Of a DNA stretch of 64,000 bases, positions 8,627 through 18,394 are shown one piece after another. The translations under genes and the position numbers were made by a program. The notes under the pieces were generated by a model. It did no database searches. It was not told the origin of the DNA and was given only the letters and a program-made list of their open reading frames with translations. Location: the NCBI RefSeq assembly GCF_001592305.1, contig NZ_BCWR01000005.1, forward strand, positions 466,175-530,174. Direction: 5' to 3'. The first letter of the stretch is position 1. The number at the start of each line of letters is the position of its first letter. The DNA is from Hydrogenophaga taeniospiralis CCUG 15921 (lineage in GTDB: Bacteria > Pseudomonadota > Gammaproteobacteria > Burkholderiales > Burkholderiaceae_C).

Positions 8627-9592
8627 TCAGAACACGCGGCTGATCTTGAATCCTTTGGATTCCAAAAGGGCTGGCAGCCCCTGTGGCCCCACCAGGTGCA
8701 AGGAACCCACCGCCGCGAACACGCTCACCTCGGCGTGCAGCCGCTCGATCGCCTCGGCCATTCCGGGGTTGCGCCCGCCCACCAGGCGGGCAAACACCTC
8801 CCGGTCGGTCGGCGTGTTCAGGCAGTCACACCAGTCGGCGTAGGCCTCCAGGTCTTTCAGGTCGCGACTGGCCCAGGCCTGCGCCAGTCGCTCCAGGCTG
8901 CGCACGGCCTGGGGGCGCTGCAGCTCGGCCAGCATCTCGCGCACCATGGTGGTGGCCTCTTCGTCGTCGCGCGCCAGCAGCGCCGAGAGCTGCGTCTGCA
9001 CCGACTCCAGCCCCACCACAGGGCGCTGGGCACGCAGGCTGTGCATCAGCAACACCGACTCCGCGCCATACAACGAAAACAGCCCCTGGCGCTGCGCCTG
9101 CGCCACGGCCAGCAGGGTGGCGTGGTACTCCGCCGCCCCCTGATCGAGAGCCGCCGCCGGCAGGCATTCGGCCGCCCAGGCCGAGCGCAGCGACTGCATC
9201 AGTTCGGCCGGCAACGACCGCGCCGGCCCCTGTGCAGTGGCGCGCAAGGCATCCAGCACCGCCGGATCGGTCACGTTGACCTCCAGCGCCAGCAGGCCCG
9301 TACGAGCCAGCGAAGCCTCTGCCCGCGGCCCCAGCGCAAACCACTCCGGCCGCCCGGCGTGAATGGTCCCGTACAGAAAGGAATCGCGCCCGTCGCGGCT
9401 GATACGCCAGAGAAACCCCCGGTCGGTCGCCTGCCGCTGGGCCTTCTGCATCAGCTCGCGGCTGGGGGGTGAGGGTTGGGGTGGGCAGGAGGCGGCATCG
9501 GCAGGCGCCGCCATGGCCGGGATCGCTGAGCACAAGGCGGCGAATGCCGCGGTGGCAGTGAAGCGGCGCCAGAAAATGGATCGATAGAACAT
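8627..9592 (-). CDS. TraB/GumN-family secreted protein
   Basis: A 321-residue protein with an N-terminal signal peptide (hydrophobic stretch around residues 10-27, cleavage near AMA-AP), so periplasmic. It belongs to the TraB/GumN (Tiki-like) family: the conserved FLYGTIHAG (GTIH motif) near residues 75-83 and the closing 'VFAAVGSLHLVGPQGLPALLESKGF', with its second conserved GxxH, are both present. Tiki-type members are metalloproteases, with the GTIH and GxxH histidines holding the metal. Whether this bacterial member cleaves peptides is unknown. It is divergent from the lipoprotein gene at 9671. Confidence 0.87.
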   Translation of the reverse strand: MFYRSIFWRRFTATAAFAALCSAIPAMAAPADAASCPPQPSPPSRELMQKAQRQATDRGFLWRISRDGRDSFLYGTIHAGRPEWFALGPRAEASLARTGLLALEVNVTDPAVLDALRATAQGPARSLPAELMQSLRSAWAAECLPAAALDQGAAEYHATLLAVAQAQRQGLFSLYGAESVLLMHSLRAQRPVVGLESVQTQLSALLARDDEEATTMVREMLAELQRPQAVRSLERLAQAWASRDLKDLEAYADWCDCLNTPTDREVFARLVGGRNPGMAEAIERLHAEVSVFAAVGSLHLVGPQGLPALLESKGFKISRVF

Positions 9593-9670
9593 CGTCGGAT
9601 TGTCGGTGTAGCGCCGTAATTTACAATTTGTAGCAGTCTCGGTTAATTCATTTTTTCAAGGAGGGTATTC

Positions 9671-10231
9671 GTGAATCGTTTGTTCAAAATTTTCCTGGCG
9701 TCGGTGGGGGCTTCCGCCCTGGTGGCTTGCGGCGGGGGCTCTGACGACCCCGTCGACATGTATGTCGGAACGTGGCGATCTGCCTGCTTTCCTTACGTTG
9801 CCAACAATGGCAACACATACTTTGCAAGGGACACCTCCAGTTTTACAAAAGCCTCATCCACATCACTGAACGCGACTCGCTCCGACACGACCGCCTACTC
9901 CGACTCCGCCTGCAACAACGTATTGGCTGCTATTTCCAATGGCCCAAACGCAACAATCCAACTGGGACCAAAAGCCAGTTTTTTAGGCGCAGAAGTGGAC
10001 ACGATTAGCATGGCCTTTCCCACGGAGACCCATGTCGGCTACATGACAGCCAATGCGACGCAGCTATTCATCATTGCGGAACCGCCAGATGTCATCCCGA
10101 GCGGCTGGGGTATAGGATCGCCCTACACCAGAATGGAATCCAAGCAGGCGTCAGCGTCTACGCTGACCAAGACCATGGAGAGCAACGATCACTTGGCTCC
10201 TGCAAAACCACTGGGGGCCTACTTCAGATAA
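9671..10231 (+). CDS. Hypothetical lipoprotein
   Basis: A 186-residue protein starting at GTG, supported by a strong AAGGAGGG about 7 nt upstream. The N-terminus is a lipoprotein signal (SALVACGGGSDD) with Cys at residue 20; Gly follows it, so outer-membrane sorting is likely. The mature part contains 'MYVGTWRSAC', reminiscent of small beta-barrel lipoproteins that begin with a 'xGTW' strand. No catalytic motif is apparent. Lower GC and less biased codon use than the neighbours (many ACA, AAA and TCC codons) hint at acquired or fast-evolving DNA. Function unknown. Confidence 0.75.
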   Translation: MNRLFKIFLASVGASALVACGGGSDDPVDMYVGTWRSACFPYVANNGNTYFARDTSSFTKASSTSLNATRSDTTAYSDSACNNVLAAISNGPNATIQLGPKASFLGAEVDTISMAFPTETHVGYMTANATQLFIIAEPPDVIPSGWGIGSPYTRMESKQASASTLTKTMESNDHLAPAKPLGAYFR

Positions 10232-10282
10232 CCGGCCAAAGCCACGGGGGCATGTGCTCGGAGCGCGTTCTTGCGTTGCGCC

Positions 10283-12670
10283 TTACTGCCCCCGGCCTTT
10301 GGCTCCTGCCCGCGGCGGCAAGCCCGTGTGCTGCGTCAGGATGCGGCCTTTGGTCGGCGCTTTGCCGGTTGAGGCTGTGCCCTTACCCATTCCGCCCGGC
10401 TTCACCACCGCAGCTGCCCGCTCGCTGGGCTTGGCGCCACCCGGCGTCGAGTTCTTGCGGCGCGCGCTCTGGTACCCGCCGTCGGTCATAGGCTGGAAGG
10501 TCGGAATCAGGTGGTGTTTGCCGTTGCCGATCAGGTCGGCGCGGCCCATGGTCTTGAGCGCTTCGCGCAGCAGCGGCCAGTTGTTCGGGTCGTGGTAGCG
10601 CAGGAAGGCCTTGTGCAGGCGGCGGCGTTTGTCGCCTCGCACGATGTCCACCTTCTCGGCCCGATCGTCGCGGTGCACGCCCTTGAGCGGGTTCAGGCTG
10701 GTGTGATACATCGCCGTGGCCGTGGCCATGGGGCTGGGGTAGAAGGTCTGCACCTGGTCGGCGCGAAAGCCGTTTTTCTTCAGCCAGATGGCCAGGTTCA
10801 TCATGTCCTCGTCGCTGGTGCCGGGGTGGGCGGCGATGAAGTACGGGATGAGGAACTGCTTCTTGCCCGCCTCTTCGCTGTACTTCTCGAACATGGTCTT
10901 GAAGCGGTCGTAGCTGCCGATGCCGGGCTTCATCATCTTGGACAGCGGCCCGCCTTCGGTGTGCTCGGGCGCGATCTTGAGGTAGCCGCCCACGTGGTGC
11001 TGCACCAGTTCCTTGACGTACTCCGGGCTCTTCACGGCCAGGTCGTAGCGCAGGCCGGAGCCGATCAATATCTTCTTGATGCCCTTGAGCGCTCGCGCCC
11101 GGCGGTAGATCTTGATCAGCGGATCGTGGTTGGTGTGCAGGTTCTGGCAGATGCCGGGGTAGACGCAGCTGGGCTTGCGGCAGGCGGCTTCGATGGCCGG
11201 GCTCTTGCAGCCCAGGCGGTACATGTTGGCCGTGGGGCCGCCCAGGTCGGAGATGACGCCGGTGAAGCCGTCGACCTTGTCGCGGATGTCTTCGACCTCC
11301 TTGATGATCGAGTCTTCCGAACGGCTCTGGATGATGCGGCCCTCGTGCTCGGTGATGGAGCAGAAGGTGCAGCCGCCAAAGCAGCCGCGCATGATGTTGA
11401 TCGAGAAGCGGATCATTTCCCAGGCTGGGATCTTGGTCGCGCCGTCGTGTTTGCCGTGTTCGTCGGCGTAGACCGGATGCGGGCCGCGCGCGTATGGCAG
11501 GTCGAACACGTAGTCCATCTCGGCCGTGGTCAGCGGGATGGGCGGCGGGTTGATCCACACGTCACGCGCCGTGGCGCCTTCGCCGTGCGCCTGCACCAGT
11601 GCACGGGCGTTGCCGGGGTTGGTTTCCAGGTGCAGCACACGGTTGGCGTGGGCGTAGAGCACGGCGTCACTTTTGACCTGCTCATAGCTGGGCAGGCGGA
11701 TCACGCTGCGGTCGCGCGGCAGCTTGGCCACACCGCTGGCGCCTAACGGGCGGTGGATGGTAATGGGTTTGTAGGCTGAAGAACCCTCACCCCGGCCCTC
11801 TCCCGCAGGCGTGAGAGGGGGTTGGGAGCCATCTTCCTTGGAGCAGCTCTGCCCCTGGGCCTGCGCCTGTTCGCTGGTGGTCTGGTAGGGATTGATGTGG
11901 TCTTCGACGTGGCCGGGCTGGTCCACCTCGCTGGAATCGATCTCGATCCAGCCCTCCGCCGTGGGGTCGTGCGGGCGGCGGATGAAGGCGGTACCGCGCA
12001 CGTCGGTGATGTGTTCAACCGGTTCGCGTGCGGCGATGCGGTGCGCCACCTCCACCAGCGCGCGCTCGGCGTTGCCGTAGAGCAGCAGGTCGCATTTGCT
12101 GTCCACCACGATGCTGCGGCGCACCTTGTCGCTCCAGTAGTCGTAGTGGGCGATGCGGCGCAGGCTGCCTTCGATGCCGCCGAGCACGATGGGTACGTCC
12201 TTGAAGGCCTCGCGGCAGCGCTGGCTGTAGACGATGGCGGCGCGGTCGGGCCGCTTGCCACCCACATCACCAGGTGTGTAGGCGTCGTCGCTGCGGATTT
12301 TTCGATCAGCCGTGTAGCGGTTGATCATGGAGTCCATGTTGCCCGCGGTCACGCCCCAGAACAGGTTGGGCTTGCCCAGCGCCTTGAAAGGCTCGGCGCT
12401 CTGCCAGTCGGGCTGGGCGATGATGCCGACGCGAAAGCCCTGCGCCTCCAGCACACGGCCGATCACCGCCATGCCGAAGCTGGGGTGGTCCACATAGGCG
12501 TCGCCGGTCACCAGGATGATGTCGCACGAGTCCCAGCCCAGTTGCTCCATCTCGGCGCGGCTCATGGGCAGGAACGGCGCCACGCCGAACCGCTTGGCCC
12601 AATAGGGGCGGTAGCTGGTGAGCGGCTTGGCGGCGCGCGCGAAAAAAGAGACGTCGATGGGCGCGTTCAT
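10283..12670 (-). CDS. ygiQ: YgiQ-family radical SAM protein
   Basis: A 795-residue radical S-adenosylmethionine protein of the UPF0313/YgiQ family. The N-terminus ([45 protein letters not shown]) is family-specific and cobalamin-domain-like. The 4Fe-4S cluster motif [10 protein letters not shown] is mid-protein, followed by [13 protein letters not shown]. The C-terminal tail is basic and low in complexity. The reaction is not established for this family. About 300 residues in, a Gly/Pro-rich insert ([15 protein letters not shown]) corresponds to a palindromic repeat at 11784-11830 that keeps the frame open. It appears monocistronic. Confidence 0.95.
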   Translation of the reverse strand: MNAPIDVSFFARAAKPLTSYRPYWAKRFGVAPFLPMSRAEMEQLGWDSCDIILVTGDAYVDHPSFGMAVIGRVLEAQGFRVGIIAQPDWQSAEPFKALGKPNLFWGVTAGNMDSMINRYTADRKIRSDDAYTPGDVGGKRPDRAAIVYSQRCREAFKDVPIVLGGIEGSLRRIAHYDYWSDKVRRSIVVDSKCDLLLYGNAERALVEVAHRIAAREPVEHITDVRGTAFIRRPHDPTAEGWIEIDSSEVDQPGHVEDHINPYQTTSEQAQAQGQSCSKEDGSQPPLTPAGEGRGEGSSAYKPITIHRPLGASGVAKLPRDRSVIRLPSYEQVKSDAVLYAHANRVLHLETNPGNARALVQAHGEGATARDVWINPPPIPLTTAEMDYVFDLPYARGPHPVYADEHGKHDGATKIPAWEMIRFSINIMRGCFGGCTFCSITEHEGRIIQSRSEDSIIKEVEDIRDKVDGFTGVISDLGGPTANMYRLGCKSPAIEAACRKPSCVYPGICQNLHTNHDPLIKIYRRARALKGIKKILIGSGLRYDLAVKSPEYVKELVQHHVGGYLKIAPEHTEGGPLSKMMKPGIGSYDRFKTMFEKYSEEAGKKQFLIPYFIAAHPGTSDEDMMNLAIWLKKNGFRADQVQTFYPSPMATATAMYHTSLNPLKGVHRDDRAEKVDIVRGDKRRRLHKAFLRYHDPNNWPLLREALKTMGRADLIGNGKHHLIPTFQPMTDGGYQSARRKNSTPGGAKPSERAAAVVKPGGMGKGTASTGKAPTKGRILTQHTGLPPRAGAKGRGQ
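11784..11830 (-). repeat. REP-like palindrome inserted in frame within ygiQ
   Basis: A 47-bp GC-rich element with the imperfect hairpin CCCTCTC-N10-GAGAGGG flanked by CCCTCACCCC and GGGTTGGGAG. Elements of this look are widespread between genes in many proteobacteria; here one lies inside the ygiQ reading frame without shifting it. It encodes a Pro/Gly-rich loop in a linker between conserved blocks. Confidence 0.7.
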
Positions 12671-12742
12671 GGGGGCAATCGGGGGATAACCCGCAAGTGT
12701 ACGGTTTACCCCCTGCCCTGCCTCTTTATAGGGCTGCTGGTT

Positions 12743-12937
12743 TCAAAGGTCTTTCAGCGCCGCGTCGATGTGCGCCTGGAACACCGCCGGGTCGGCCAGC
12801 GCGTGGGCGTTCAGCAGCGCGAGCTTGACGAGAAACAGCTCGGTCTTCTCCGGGCCTGCCGCGTCGATGGCCGTGGCCAGCGCGTCGTAGACCTGCTCCA
12901 GGCCGGAAGTGGTCAAGGTGTTCTGGTTCATGTTCAT
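12743..12937 (-). CDS. DUF2783 small protein
   Basis: A 64-residue protein (MNMNQNTL..., ending ALKDL) of the DUF2783 family. Members are small helical proteins encoded directly after aromatic-ring FAD monooxygenases. Its ATG overlaps the monooxygenase stop codon (ATGA), so the two are translationally coupled, and it probably works with that enzyme as an accessory or stabilising partner. Its biochemical role is not known. A second in-frame ATG two codons on is equally possible as start. Confidence 0.8.
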   Translation of the reverse strand: MNMNQNTLTTSGLEQVYDALATAIDAAGPEKTELFLVKLALLNAHALADPAVFQAHIDAALKDL

Positions 12938-14637
12938 GCCTCTTTTTTCAGACCAGCGGCGTTGATCAGGGCAGCGCGCAGGCGCGTCGCATCCAGGCTC
13001 ATCCAGCGGGCGCACACGTGCTGGTCGGGCCGCAGCAGGTAGGCCGCGCCGCTGGCCAGCACGCCGTAGCGCTCGCGCAGGTGGCCATTGGCGTCGGCCA
13101 GCGTTTCATCGGCGCCAGCGACCGGCTGGGCGCTGCCCACGGCGATCATGCGCAGCGGCAGGCCCCGTGCCCGCAGTTGGTTCACCTCTGCTTGCAACGC
13201 ATCGGGCACGGCGGCGGCTTCGGTGAAGTACAGCAGAGAAAAACGGTGGTCCAAGTGGTCCAGCAGGTGGTCGTCGGCGCCCAGGCGCACGTTCTGCGGC
13301 GGCGCGCCGTGGCCCGGCCCGGCCTTGAACAGCGCGTTGTCGTCACCCGCGCTGTTGGCCGGCGAGTGGCGGTACTCGTGCGGCCGCGAGGTGCGCCAGT
13401 GGTAGAGCGGGCCCACGAAAGGTTCGCTGAGCGAGAGTGAGAGCACTGCGTCGCGCAGCAGGCGGAAGCCGCGCGTGGGCGGGGTCATGAAGCGCGTGCT
13501 CTTGCCGGCCTCGTCGATGATTTCGCGCGCCGCACCCACGCGTTCGCTGCTGTAACCCGCCAGCAGCGGCGCGCCGGCCAGACCCCGGACCACGAAGGCC
13601 AGGCGCCAGGCCAGGCACTGCGCATCCTGGAACCCGGTGTTGGCGCCGCGCACGCCGAAGATCGGCAGCAGGTGGGCTGCGTCGCCGGTGAACAGCACGC
13701 GGCCGTGCACGTAGTTGGGCAGCGTGAGCGCGCGGGCCGAATAGACCGAACACCAGTCCATCTCCCAGGGCACGCCGGCGTGGCCGATCATGGCCAGTTG
13801 GGCGTCGATGCGGGTCTTGAGCGATTCGGGCCTCCGGGCGGCTTCGGGGTCCTCGCCGGGCGGCAGCTGGTAGTCCACGCGCCAGATGCCGTGCGGCTCG
13901 CGGTGCATGAGGATGGTGTTGCCGGGGTTCCACTCGGGGTCAAAGAACGCCAGGCGTTCGGTGGGCAGCGGCAGGTCGATGCGGATGTCGGCGATGACGA
14001 AGCGGCCTTCGTAGGACGCGCCTTCGAGCTTCAGGTCCAGCATCGTGCGGATGCCGGAGCGCGCGCCGTCGGCGGCCACCAGCCAGTCGGTCTGCAGCAT
14101 GTAAGGGCCTTCGGGCGTGTCCACCTCCAGCGTGGCGCCCTGCCCGTCTTGCGCCACGGCGGTCACGCGGTTGCCCCAGCGCAGCTCGATCAGCGGGTTC
14201 GCCCGCACCGCATCGATCAGGTATTCCTCCAGGTACTGCTGCTGCAGGTTGATCATGGGGAAGAAGCGGTCGTCCGGGTCGTGCGGGGCTTCCATGCGGA
14301 ACACGCGCTGACCGCGGTAATACGAGTTGCCAAAGCGCCAGGGTAGCCCGTTCTGGGTGACGCGGTCGGCCACGCCCACCTGCTGCAGGATCTCCATGGA
14401 ACGGCGCGTGAACACGATGGCGCGGCTGCCTTCGGACACCTGGCGCTCCGATTCGAGCAGCACGCATTTCACGCCGTGGCGGGCCAGTTCCAGCGCCGCC
14501 ACCAGCCCGATCAGCCCGGCCCCGGCGATCACCACGGCGTGGTGCTGCGGCTGCGGGTGCTGTGAAGGCAGCCAGGCGTCGAACACCTGGTATGGGTAGT
14601 AGATGGAGCGCCGGGGTTCGGCGTGCGGCTGGTGCAT
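12934..14637 (-). CDS. FAD-dependent aromatic monooxygenase (MhpA/PheA/TfdB family)
   Basis: A 567-residue single-component flavoprotein hydroxylase. The FAD-binding GAGLIGL fold (VVIAGAGLIGLVAALELARHGVKCVLLES) is at about residues 36-64, the DG motif (WLVAADGARSGIR) near 187, and the second FAD motif (VLFTGDAAHLLPIFGVRGANTGFQDA) near 315-340. A C-terminal thioredoxin-like domain of about 170 residues follows, as in phenol hydroxylase and 3-(3-hydroxyphenyl)propionate hydroxylase. The ring substrate cannot be named. It is coupled to a DUF2783 gene and lies 96 bp behind a LuxR-type regulator on the same strand. Confidence 0.9.
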   Translation of the reverse strand: MHQPHAEPRRSIYYPYQVFDAWLPSQHPQPQHHAVVIAGAGLIGLVAALELARHGVKCVLLESERQVSEGSRAIVFTRRSMEILQQVGVADRVTQNGLPWRFGNSYYRGQRVFRMEAPHDPDDRFFPMINLQQQYLEEYLIDAVRANPLIELRWGNRVTAVAQDGQGATLEVDTPEGPYMLQTDWLVAADGARSGIRTMLDLKLEGASYEGRFVIADIRIDLPLPTERLAFFDPEWNPGNTILMHREPHGIWRVDYQLPPGEDPEAARRPESLKTRIDAQLAMIGHAGVPWEMDWCSVYSARALTLPNYVHGRVLFTGDAAHLLPIFGVRGANTGFQDAQCLAWRLAFVVRGLAGAPLLAGYSSERVGAAREIIDEAGKSTRFMTPPTRGFRLLRDAVLSLSLSEPFVGPLYHWRTSRPHEYRHSPANSAGDDNALFKAGPGHGAPPQNVRLGADDHLLDHLDHRFSLLYFTEAAAVPDALQAEVNQLRARGLPLRMIAVGSAQPVAGADETLADANGHLRERYGVLASGAAYLLRPDQHVCARWMSLDATRLRAALINAAGLKKEA

Positions 14638-14733
14638 GGCGGGTCTCCTGACGATGGGCGCAGTGTAGGCAAGGCCTCTGCTGTGTATGTCCCCATATGG
14701 GAACTGCGCGGTTCGGCTGAGGGAAGACCCCGA

Positions 14734-15567
14734 TCAGGTGCCGCTGTCGAGCAGGAGCGCCAGCAATTCGCGCTGCCCGGCCACGCCGAGCTTGCTGTGG
14801 ACGCGCTTCTGGTAGGTCCGGGCGCTGGCCAGCGTCAGGCCCAGGCGCGCGGCCAGCGCCTCGGTGGACAGGCCGTCCATCAGCGCGGCCACCACGTCGT
14901 GGTCGCGCTGCGTGAGCACCGGAAAACGACGCACCAGCCGCGCCAGCAGCAGGCCCGACACATCCTGATGCACCGCCTGCCCGGTGTGGTGCAGGCGCAC
15001 GGCGTGCACGATCAGCGGCGCAAACGCATCCACCACGGCCAGGGCGGCGGCGTCGAACGGGCCGTGTTCGGTGCCGCGGTACAGGTTCACCGAGAGCCAG
15101 CGCCGGCCCTCGTAGAGCGCCAGCACCGCCAGCCGCTCGGCCACCTGCGGCAGCTCGTAGCAGATGCGCCGGTACTCGGGGTGGGCGATGTCTTCGCCGC
15201 GCTGGCGGTGCAGCACGATGCGCGGCTCGGCCATGCCGGCCTTCTGCGCCGCGGCCAGTTCGGCGCGCATCACGGCGGCACTGCCGTCGAGCCGGTGGAA
15301 GCGGCTCACGTAGGCCTCGGCGATGTTCGGCAGCTCCTGCGTGCGCGAGCGGTCGCCCACCGCCACGATGGACGGGCGCCGCCCCGCTTCGAACGCAAAG
15401 ATGGTGCACTGCGCCAGCGGCACCTGCGCTCCCACCAGCCGCAGCAGGTCCTCGGCCACGGCATGGCGGTCCGACTGGCCCAGGCGCGCCAGCAACGCGC
15501 TTACCTGGGGCAGCGGCAAGGCAATGGACGGCGCCAGGCGGCTGCCCAGCACCCAGTGATCGGTCAT
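14734..15567 (-). CDS. LuxR-family transcriptional regulator
   Basis: A 277-residue regulator. The last 65 residues are a LuxR/NarL-type HTH (LTQRDHDVVAALMDGLSTEALAARLGLTLASARTYQKRVHSKLGV), where ARTYQKRVHSKL is the recognition helix. The N-terminal 200 residues have no autoinducer-binding or receiver signature; they look like a GAF/PAS-like sensing module of unknown ligand. The start is ATG at 15567 (MTDHW). It sits directly upstream of the aromatic monooxygenase on the same strand and is the obvious candidate to control it. Confidence 0.85.
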   Translation of the reverse strand: MTDHWVLGSRLAPSIALPLPQVSALLARLGQSDRHAVAEDLLRLVGAQVPLAQCTIFAFEAGRRPSIVAVGDRSRTQELPNIAEAYVSRFHRLDGSAAVMRAELAAAQKAGMAEPRIVLHRQRGEDIAHPEYRRICYELPQVAERLAVLALYEGRRWLSVNLYRGTEHGPFDAAALAVVDAFAPLIVHAVRLHHTGQAVHQDVSGLLLARLVRRFPVLTQRDHDVVAALMDGLSTEALAARLGLTLASARTYQKRVHSKLGVAGQRELLALLLDSGT

Positions 15568-15663
15568 GGTGCGGGCACTGTAGCGCAGGCAGCGCGGCCA
15601 GCGCACCTGTTCAGCGCCGCCTGACGCTGAACGTCACGGCGCCCCGCACCTGTGGCCAGACCG

Positions 15664-17949
15664 TTAACGGGCCAACGCCCCGATGGCAGCCGCCGACAGC
15701 GCTCCGCTGTAGATGCGGAAGTCCTGCATGCGGCCCTTGAAGTACCGGTCCCCCCCGTATTGCGAGCGTCCCAGCCACGTCTGCTTGGTGTGGCCCATCT
15801 GGTAAGGGTTCATCCAGACCTCGTTGTGGGTGGCGACCGGCAGGCCGTCCACATACAGCGTGCCCACTGTCCCGGCGAGGGTGACGGCCACGTGCACCCA
15901 GCGGCCCGTGGGCAACGGGTCTGCGGCCAAGGGCTGCGCGGGCCAGAACTGATCGCGTGACGCCATGAGTTGGAGCTTTTGCTCTCCGCTGCGGGGGGAC
16001 AGGGCGATGTAGGCCACGTCGTCCGAGCCGAAGTCGAAGATGCGGGTGTTGACGGCGGTGGTGTCCACCTGGACCCACACCGCGACCGTGAAGTCGCCCA
16101 GGGCCGACACGGCTCCGTCGGGCAGGGCCACGTGTCCTTTGTCGCCGTCAAATACCAGGCAGTTACCGCCGGCGCGGCCGGTGTCGAAGCTGGTCCCTCC
16201 CTCCAACTTGGCGTGTCGCCCATTGCCGCTGGCATCATCGGCATTGCCGTTCAGGGGCAGGTGCAGCCACAGCTCGCCCGGGGTGACCACGCGGGCCTTG
16301 TCGACCCCGAGCCGCTCGCCCTGGGGGGTGACCGCGCTGATCCGGTAGTACCAGGTGCCCGGGGCCGGCGCATCGGTGTAAGTGCGCGGCTCGGTGACCT
16401 GGGCGATTGTGGCGAAGGGCCCGTTGCGGGAGCCCGAGCGCTGAACGAGGTAGTGCGTGGCGTCCGCGCTGCCCCACCACGACAGCAGCACCTTGCCGTC
16501 GTTGAGAAAGGCCGTGAGCCCCCTCGGGGGCGCGGCGGGGGCGGCGCTGCGCGTGTACAGCAGCGTGCCCATGCCGGGGTCGTCGCCGCCGTCGATGCGT
16601 TCCGGCCGCATCTGGTCGAGCATCGCTCTGGTCCACGGGGCCGACAGGCCCCTGCGGCTCACGTAGTGGTGGTAGATGCGCTCGAAGCAAGGGCGGCGGG
16701 AGCCCGTGCCGGCGGCGGCAAGGCCCGTCCCGTGCACGCCCGTATATGGCACGAAGGGCATCGTGGCCGGGTCGTTCAGGTTGTTGCGGGCCACGTATTC
16801 GGCACCGGCCAGCAGGCGGTTGTTGGCATAGCCGTAGAGGTCCACGCCCTGGTTCCAGGCCATTTCGCAAAGGCAGCCCGCCAGCGCGATGCCCAGGGTG
16901 GAGTGGCCCTGGTCGCGGTGCGTCTCCTGCCATTGGCCCAGGTGCCCCGGGTGCAGGTAGTAGACATGGTGGGCGGAGGCGCCGTTGCCCCGGCCGTTCT
17001 TGTAGTAGTTCACTGCGAAGTCCGTGATGTCGGACCGGTCGCAGAACACGCCAATGGCATACGCGGCGCAGAGGTTGGCCAGGTCCCAGTTGGCCCAGTA
17101 GTGGGTGACCTTGCGGATTTCGCTGCCGTTGTGGTTGGTCAGGAACTCGTGGGCCCGCGTGTAGAACACCTTGAGCAGCATGTCCTGGAAGCGGGCCCGG
17201 TCCTCTGGCGCCCAGCCGGGATAGTTGCGCATCAGCTCTGCGGCATTGGCCCACTGGGTGCCATACAGGCCCGACGAGAGATACAGATTGGAGTTGCCAC
17301 CCAGCTCCTTCAGCGTGGACGACCAAGCGTTGAGGAACTTCACCGCATCCCGGGCATAGGCTTCGTCGCCCGAGATGTGCCAGCGCAGCGCCAGGTGGTA
17401 GGTACGCATCATGTCGGTGACCATCACGCCGTAGTTCTCGGCGCCGGAAACGCCACGGATGACCACCTCCAAGGGGAAAGGCGTGGCGTTCAGGTTGGCG
17501 CGGCGGCCGCCCAGCAGCACGTTCCATCCCCCCAGCCAGGGCTCCTGGCTGACGGCGACCATTTCCGCCATGCGTTTAAGGTCGCTCGTGGTGTGCAGCA
17601 GACCGGGATGCCCGGCCGCCACTGGTGCTGGTTCGGGGGCTGGCGCTGGTTCGGGCGCCGGCTCAGGTGCTGGTGCTGGTGCTGGTGCTGGTGCTGGTGC
17701 CGGCTCGGGCACAGGGGCTGGTGTAGACGGATGAGGATGTGGCTTCGCAGACGGTGGGTGTGACGCCCCCGGGGACCCCCCACCGTCGGGGAGTGGGGTG
17801 TCATCGAGGAGCGGCTCATCGACGCTGGCGCTCCCGGGGTCGCCGCCGCAGGCCACGAGGGTCCCAGCGAGCGGCAAGACGGCCATTCCCTTGAGCACAC
17901 AGCGCCGTGCCGTGAAGTCCTTATTGTTTTCCTTGATTTTCATCATCAT
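15664..17949 (-). CDS. Alginate-lyase-family lipoprotein with Fn3-like and LamG domains
   Basis: An exported polysaccharide-active protein of about 761 residues. The N-terminus has a twin-arginine-like motif (ARRCVLKG) running into a lipobox (LAGTLVAC), suggesting Tat export as a lipoprotein. A Pro/Ala/Glu linker of repeated PAPAPAP units follows (about residues 85-120). Next is an all-helical lyase domain typical of alginate lyase/PL-type proteins (TTSDLKRM, 'KVTHYWANWDLANLCAAYAIG', 'RDQGHSTLGIALAGCLCEMAWNQGVDLYGYANNRLLAG'). An Fn3-like module and a C-terminal LamG/concanavalin-like domain (about the last 180 residues) complete it. It probably depolymerises a uronic-acid polymer at the cell surface. 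Start chosen at the first of three tandem ATGs. Confidence 0.87.
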   Translation of the reverse strand: MMMKIKENNKDFTARRCVLKGMAVLPLAGTLVACGGDPGSASVDEPLLDDTPLPDGGGSPGASHPPSAKPHPHPSTPAPVPEPAPAPAPAPAPAPEPAPEPAPAPEPAPVAAGHPGLLHTTSDLKRMAEMVAVSQEPWLGGWNVLLGGRRANLNATPFPLEVVIRGVSGAENYGVMVTDMMRTYHLALRWHISGDEAYARDAVKFLNAWSSTLKELGGNSNLYLSSGLYGTQWANAAELMRNYPGWAPEDRARFQDMLLKVFYTRAHEFLTNHNGSEIRKVTHYWANWDLANLCAAYAIGVFCDRSDITDFAVNYYKNGRGNGASAHHVYYLHPGHLGQWQETHRDQGHSTLGIALAGCLCEMAWNQGVDLYGYANNRLLAGAEYVARNNLNDPATMPFVPYTGVHGTGLAAAGTGSRRPCFERIYHHYVSRRGLSAPWTRAMLDQMRPERIDGGDDPGMGTLLYTRSAAPAAPPRGLTAFLNDGKVLLSWWGSADATHYLVQRSGSRNGPFATIAQVTEPRTYTDAPAPGTWYYRISAVTPQGERLGVDKARVVTPGELWLHLPLNGNADDASGNGRHAKLEGGTSFDTGRAGGNCLVFDGDKGHVALPDGAVSALGDFTVAVWVQVDTTAVNTRIFDFGSDDVAYIALSPRSGEQKLQLMASRDQFWPAQPLAADPLPTGRWVHVAVTLAGTVGTLYVDGLPVATHNEVWMNPYQMGHTKQTWLGRSQYGGDRYFKGRMQDFRIYSGALSAAAIGALAR

Positions 17950-18167
17950 TTCTAGGCGCTGGTTGGACGGAAGGCCGCTGTGTCGTATGGAGAGCTTGCG
18001 CTGTGGTCGTCGATGGGCCTGCAACGTTGAGTCGCGACATGGGGCCACTTGCGGGTACCCGTGGTCTGCTGACCGGCTCTTCCGGGCTCTCCTGGACTGC
18101 CTTCGGGCCGAAGCGGATCGAACGAAATTTGAGGAAAAGCTCAAAACAAACGATTGCGGGTGCGGAA

Positions 18168-18196
18168 AATATCACGACTTATCGCTTGTCTGCCAA
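18168..18196 (-). promoter_or_regulatory. Candidate sigma-70 promoter of the alginate-lyase gene
   Basis: On the minus strand TTGGCA and GATATT are separated by exactly 17 bp in the AT-rich gap. Matches to consensus are 5/6 and 4/6. This would give a leader of roughly 210 nt before the ATG at 17949. Prediction only. Confidence 0.35.
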
Positions 18197-18394
18197 AGAT
18201 TAAATTGCTTGTAATAATTTGTTGTCGTGTCGCTTCAACCTCAAGAATTTTAATTATATTTTAATAAACCAAGGTTTGCATTGTGCTAAGCGCAGAGGTT
18301 TTTGCACTCCGGCGAGGTTTGCGCATGGGGCTTGGGGCTTTGAAAAGGGGGCGTGGCGCGGACGAACCCCTCGCCAGGCAGTCGCTTCTGGATC
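18197..18394. other. AT-rich intergenic stretch
   Basis: Part of the gap between the lyase gene and the bactofilin. The first about 90 bp are strongly AT-rich (TTTTAATTATATTTTAATAA and similar), sharply unlike the surrounding high-GC DNA; the remainder returns to average composition. No gene, RNA or terminator is supported. AT-rich DNA of this kind is a typical site for H-NS-like silencing and for junctions of acquired DNA. Confidence 0.5.

Noticed and set aside
15970..17763. Long plus-strand frame opposite the alginate-lyase gene
   Set aside because: Shadow of the lyase frame; the minus-strand protein has signal, linker and domains.
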